Assembly (NCBI GenBank): GCA_903927605.1 | Contig: CAIYNT010000217.1 | Location: 1 to 8,468 of the forward strand | DNA from: an uncultured Holophagaceae bacterium | Lineage (GTDB): Bacteria > Acidobacteriota > Holophagae > Holophagales > Holophagaceae | DNA: 8,468 bases | Direction of reading: 5' to 3' | Part shown: positions 6,308 through 8,468 of the stretch, in pieces | Numbering within the stretch: the stretch's first letter is position 1 | How the letters are laid out: each line of letters opens with the position of its first letter | The notes under the pieces: model-generated | Told to the model about the DNA's origin: nothing | Database searches by the model: none | What the model saw: the letters and a program-made list of their open reading frames with translations, nothing else | Program-made: the position numbers and the translations under genes

Positions 6308-6333
6308 AAAAAGACCTCTAATGAGGTCTTTTT
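6308..6333. terminator. Bidirectional rho-independent terminator
   Basis: A perfect 11-bp stem, AAAAAGACCTC (6308-6318) and GAGGTCTTTTT (6323-6333), with loop TAAT. The A run on one side and T run on the other let it end transcripts in both directions. It stands just downstream of the minus-strand gene at 6365-6556 and also downstream of the IS3 transposase on the plus strand. It could insulate the right-hand genes from IS readthrough. Confidence 0.9.
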
Positions 6334-6364
6334 ATTTGTACTTATCAATTATATGATATGCTAT

Positions 6365-6556
6365 TTAATTGCCAATTTTGTCTAGCCCATACAATTTGGT
6401 TATGTAATCCTCACGCTCTTTGCGCTCTGATGTGGACTCTGGACCTACAAGAGCAACCAGTTCAGCTGCGAATACCGGGTCATACTCAGGGCTACGTGGA
6501 TCAATATAACGAAACATTGCTTCAGCCAGTTTTGCTTCTTCTTCCTTAGAAGTCAT
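6365..6556 (-). CDS. Small acidic hypothetical protein (63 residues)
   Basis: Not a family I recognise. The protein is highly charged (MTSKEEEAKLAEAMFRYIDP, later ESTSERKEREDYITKLYG), has no membrane segment or cysteine, and is probably helical and cytoplasmic. Three features support it as a real gene. On the minus strand AGGAGAG stands eight bases before the ATG. The stop is followed within about 30 bases by a strong terminator. The frame has no competing plus-strand gene of comparable support. Its low GC and strong Shine-Dalgarno differ from the IS elements to the left. Small acidic proteins of this kind occur on phages and plasmids, but no role can be assigned. Confidence 0.65.
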   Translation of the reverse strand: MTSKEEEAKLAEAMFRYIDPRSPEYDPVFAAELVALVGPESTSERKEREDYITKLYGLDKIGN

Positions 6557-6775
6557 GCGGATACTCTCCTGTTAGGTCCACTCGGCGGCGGGACGATACC
6601 GGTCATTACTTGGGGGCTTTGTATTTCAGGTGGCCCACGGCACCCTCACCGATAATCTACTAACCGGAAGTCTCCTTTATCCCCAAGAGATACTGTCTCA
6701 ATTGAAATTTCCATAGCCTGGGCTGCGGGGCTGGCTATCGAGCCAGATGAGGACGAAACAGCCTAAGGAGTAGGT

Positions 6776-6817
6776 ATGGCCCCGGCAGTGGGATCCCCGG
6801 CCTGCATTTCTTGCTGA
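6776..6817 (+). CDS. Possible 13-residue leader peptide
   Basis: ATG at 6776 follows a strong Shine-Dalgarno (AAGGAG, 6765-6770) by five bases and encodes MAPAVGSPACISC before TGA (6815-6817). Its stop overlaps the 3' arm of a potential long-range stem (6817-6824). A short frame with so good a ribosome site inside pairing sequence suggests a leader peptide or attenuator, but only the arrangement supports this, and chance is possible. The promoter suggested at 6856-6886 lies downstream, so a separate upstream promoter would be needed. Confidence 0.25.
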   Translation: MAPAVGSPACISC

Positions 6818-6855
6818 GCCCCGCTTGGTCTCTCCAAGACCCGGATGAAGCTATA

Positions 6856-6902
6856 TCGACAGATTGCCGTACCTATAGCCTATACTTTTTTTAGGTAACC
6901 TA
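6856..6902 (+). promoter_or_regulatory. Possible promoter and small palindrome before the TIGR04255 gene
   Basis: TATACT at 6881-6886 is close to a consensus -10. TCGACA at 6856-6861 matches the -35 consensus at five of six positions, but with a long 19-bp spacer. Just after the -10 lies the palindrome TAGGT-A-ACCTA (6892-6902), which could be an operator over the start of transcription. The ATG follows at 6910, with only a weak ribosome site (TAGAG). Confidence 0.4.
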
Positions 6903-6909
6903 GAGTCCC

Positions 6910-7650
6910 ATGCCAACACATCCTTCCTACTCACGTGCACCGATCACTGAGGCAATCCTAGACATCCGGGTTCAACCGCTCGGATTGGATCTTGAGGCCC
7001 TCAAGGCACTGGGAGGAAGAACGCCTGTTTTCACAACAACAAAGATAATGAACGAAATTCACGGGCAAATGAAATTTCACGAAGACCCTTCAACTGCCCC
7101 TGAGGCTTCTGCGACAACAGAACCAGCGGGATTTGTTTTCATTTCCCCGGACCAAAGACGGCTCTGGCAGGCCCGACTGAACGGATTTACATTGAGTCAC
7201 TTGGCCCCGTACAAGAGTTGGGGAGAATTAAAAACTGAAGCCATTCAGCTTTGGTCAATTTTTAAAGAAGCAACAAAACCGACAATCACTAGAATTGCAG
7301 TACGTTATGTAAATAGATTTGATTTACCTGGTGGAAAACTTGATTTTGCGGATTATTTTGAAACAGTTCCAAAAATTCCAACTCAACTTGATACCGGCCT
7401 TAGCGGCTATTTTATGCAATTGCTCATTCCCCAGCCGATTGTTGCGGGAATGGTTATTATTAATCAAGCACTTGTACCCCCAGTGAATCCGGGCACTATA
7501 GCTGTAGTTCTTGACATTGATCTTTTCTGTGAGGGTAAAGTACCCCAGAATGACGATGAGATGTGGATTGCTTTTGAGGCGCTTCACAACCGGAAAAACG
7601 AAATCTTCGAAGCATGCATTTCTGATGCAGCTAGGGAGTTGATCCGTTGA
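6910..7650 (+). CDS. TIGR04255 family protein (function unknown)
   Basis: A 246-residue cytoplasmic protein of the sporadically distributed TIGR04255 family. Family features include the N-terminal PITEAILDIRV strand, the central block RLNGFTLSHLAPYKSWGEL (about residues 96-114), ITRIAVRYVNRFDLP (about 137-151), the AVVLDIDLF strand (about 197-205), and the C-terminal helix with EALHNRKNEIFEACISDAARELI. Length is normal (about 250). There is no signal peptide, membrane segment or obvious catalytic motif. It is the first of three tightly packed genes: its TGA (7648-7650) overlaps the TTG start of the next. The family's biochemical role is not known to me. Its lower GC than the IS genes and its position beside mobile elements suggest horizontal acquisition. 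Confidence 0.85.
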   Translation: MPTHPSYSRAPITEAILDIRVQPLGLDLEALKALGGRTPVFTTTKIMNEIHGQMKFHEDPSTAPEASATTEPAGFVFISPDQRRLWQARLNGFTLSHLAPYKSWGELKTEAIQLWSIFKEATKPTITRIAVRYVNRFDLPGGKLDFADYFETVPKIPTQLDTGLSGYFMQLLIPQPIVAGMVIINQALVPPVNPGTIAVVLDIDLFCEGKVPQNDDEMWIAFEALHNRKNEIFEACISDAARELIR

Positions 7651-7940
7651 AACTTGCGATCGCATTGGCCACTGCACCAACCCTGTTTCTACCGATTCCA
7701 GTTAGCGCCTCAAGTCGTGGCCTCGGCAGTGAATCCAGGGCTGTAGCCTCAATTTCATTTGAGGCCCAAATGCACCGAGCTCTCTTGGGAAGCGAAGTGC
7801 TTCGCAAGACTACCGAATCAGAAGATAATTTCGAATATTTCAGCCCCCGTTTGATTTCAACCAAGACGATCAAAGCAAAGATTCGCTTACTCGGTAAAAT
7901 TAAGCCAAAGCCCTATGTCTTTGAAGATGACGAAACCTGA
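7647..7940 (+). CDS. Small conserved-looking protein of the TIGR04255 cassette (97 residues)
   Basis: Starts at TTG (7647), which overlaps the preceding stop as TTGA. The start is well supported by AGGGAG at 7633-7638, eight bases upstream. The N-terminal 25 residues are alanine- and proline-rich and mildly hydrophobic (LAIALATAPTLFLPIPVSAS), which could be mistaken for a signal peptide but lacks a basic stretch beyond one Lys. The C-terminal third is basic (KTIKAKIRLLGKIKPKPY) and ends in an acidic tail (VFEDDET). I recognise no named domain. Its stop (7938-7940) overlaps the next ATG by one base. Translational coupling on both sides suggests it works in fixed ratio with its neighbours. Confidence 0.7.
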   Translation: MKLAIALATAPTLFLPIPVSASSRGLGSESRAVASISFEAQMHRALLGSEVLRKTTESEDNFEYFSPRLISTKTIKAKIRLLGKIKPKPYVFEDDET

Positions 7941-8468
7941 TGGTTGTTCTCGATCCATCAGCCCGCCTTGCGGCTGACCCAAATTTTTATTGGGAGCAGG
8001 TGACTGATCCCAATAGCTTGTCACAGGGTGATCACCTAATTAATTGCATGGTTCCACTTTATGGTGAGACCTTTGGTGAAAGTCCCGAAGAAGAAATTGA
8101 CATTCCCGTCGTAGAGATGGATCTGATTGTTGTTACCCAAGCGTGTGATCTAGAACAGAACAAAGTTGATCATGTCGCTCTATGCCCTATCTACTCTCGT
8201 GCTGAGTTTGAACTGAATTCGCCAGGGTCGAAAATTCAATGGGAACAAGTGCGTAAGGGGATGAGGGAGGGCCTTTGCCTTCTTGGATCTCAAACCGACC
8301 CGGCTGACAACCAGTCAACCCTCGTCGTTGACTTTAGACAGATCATTTCTCTACCCATTTCCTATTTGAAGGGCCACGCAACGGAACGCGTCAATGATTT
8401 TGAGACAGGTAGTGGCCTGAGTTATCGCTCCGACCCACCCGCTGCGGAGAGCCGCCGGGGCCATGGAC
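7940..8468 (+). CDS. Third cassette protein with TQxCDL motif, 3' end outside the window
   Basis: The ATG at 7940 shares its A with the preceding TGA (TGATG). The frame then stays open for 176 codons to the window edge. It begins MVVLDPSARLAADPNFYWEQ, continues through SQGDHLINCMVPLYGE and an acidic segment, and contains EMDLIVVTQACDLEQNKVDHVALCPIY, a strand-turn block with the TQ-x-CDL motif that I associate with uncharacterised accessory proteins. The cysteine in this motif may be functional, but this is inference. From about 8420 the reading (SYRSDPPAAESRRGHG) is GC-rich and loses the character of the rest, so the true C-terminus may be altered by a frameshift or a junction near the window end. 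It has no membrane segment. Confidence 0.7.
   Translation, partial: MVVLDPSARLAADPNFYWEQVTDPNSLSQGDHLINCMVPLYGETFGESPEEEIDIPVVEMDLIVVTQACDLEQNKVDHVALCPIYSRAEFELNSPGSKIQWEQVRKGMREGLCLLGSQTDPADNQSTLVVDFRQIISLPISYLKGHATERVNDFETGSGLSYRSDPPAAESRRGHG

Larger units (their letters stand above)
6557..6909. other. Non-coding region with inverted repeats between divergent genes
   Basis: This 353-base stretch separates the minus-strand small gene from the plus-strand cassette and holds no convincing full gene. It contains several pairing segments. GGCTG (6721-6725) pairs with CAGCC (6759-6763) and encloses the perfect hairpin CTGGCT-ATCG-AGCCAG (6731-6746). GCGGGGCT (6725-6732) can alternatively pair with AGCCCCGC (6817-6824). 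CTTGG (6824-6828) pairs with CCAAG (6834-6838). CTCCTT (6672-6677) complements the Shine-Dalgarno AAGGAG at 6765-6770. The pattern could be a structured RNA or leader with alternative folds, but no known riboswitch or ncRNA family is recognised. Confidence 0.4.

Noticed and set aside
6566..6578. Integron attC core (GTTAGGT, or ACCTAAC on the other strand)
   Set aside because: Only one half-site matches. No partner core at the right distance and orientation and no integron integrase are seen.
6606..6656. Minus-strand tail reading GEGAVGHLKYKAPK ending in TAA, possibly the end of another gene
   Set aside because: The frame is closed by TAG only 16 codons upstream and has no ATG, GTG or TTG start. 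At most it is a tiny remnant.
6720..6765. Hammerhead-ribozyme-like core (CAGATGAG ... GACGAAAC within two helices)
   Set aside because: The conserved CUGAUGA has A in place of U, stem II would be a single base pair, and no NUH cleavage triplet follows the GGCTG arm (it is followed by CGG). The consensus is not met.
7324..7680. Minus-strand open frame opposite the TIGR04255 gene
   Set aside because: No good ribosome site, and it is fully covered by a well-supported plus-strand gene.
1..8468. CRISPR array, tRNA or rRNA genes
   Set aside because: No regularly spaced repeats, no tRNA T-loop/acceptor pattern and no rRNA-like stretch were found. The only tandem repeat is the coding one at 3266-3417.

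Overview
This is an accessory, mobile-element-rich stretch of a bacterial chromosome or large plasmid. The left three quarters (about 1-6261) is GC-rich and dominated by two insertion sequences with a two-component kinase between them. The right quarter (6262-8468) is visibly lower in GC and carries a different set of genes. The host is probably a GC-rich Gram-negative. The style of the IS66 proteins and of the kinase repeats recalls Acidobacteriota of the Geothrix/Holophaga type or delta-proteobacteria, but that is an impression, not a proof.

Layout: (1) 1-~2680, an IS66-family element missing only its left tip: tnpA, tnpB and a full-length DDE transposase tnpC. (2) ~2681-3049, the C-terminal half of a serine resolvase whose catalytic half is missing at the IS66 junction. 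Its stop codon lies inside a 34-bp relic that matches the IS66 tnpA gene at 31 of 34 positions. (3) 3134-4537, a soluble hybrid histidine kinase: a 21-residue tandem repeat, then HisKA, HATPase and a C-terminal receiver domain, with no recognisable sensor domain. (4) 4760-~4890, the first 44 codons of an unrecognised gene cut by an IS3-family element. (5) 4891-6261, that IS3 element, with orfA and orfB joined by a -1 frameshift at A AAA AAA followed by a strong nested stem. Its left inverted repeat is imperfect and no target duplication is visible, so the two flanks probably did not start out adjacent. (6) 6262-6556, an AT-rich segment with a strong bidirectional terminator and a 63-residue minus-strand gene. 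(7) 6557-6909, a non-coding stretch with inverted repeats, a 13-codon mini-ORF with a strong Shine-Dalgarno, and a possible promoter. (8) 6910-8468, three tightly overlapping plus-strand genes: a TIGR04255-family protein, a 97-residue protein starting at TTG, and a third protein with a TQxCDL motif that runs off the window.

The genes do not form one pathway. The left part records successive insertions (an older IS66-like relic, a resolvase, an intact IS66, an IS3). The most interesting unexplained unit is the translationally coupled three-gene cassette on the right. It is of unknown function, lies in an island-like setting and is preceded by a structured leader. A defence, toxin-antitoxin-like or other accessory role is possible but cannot be shown from the sequence.
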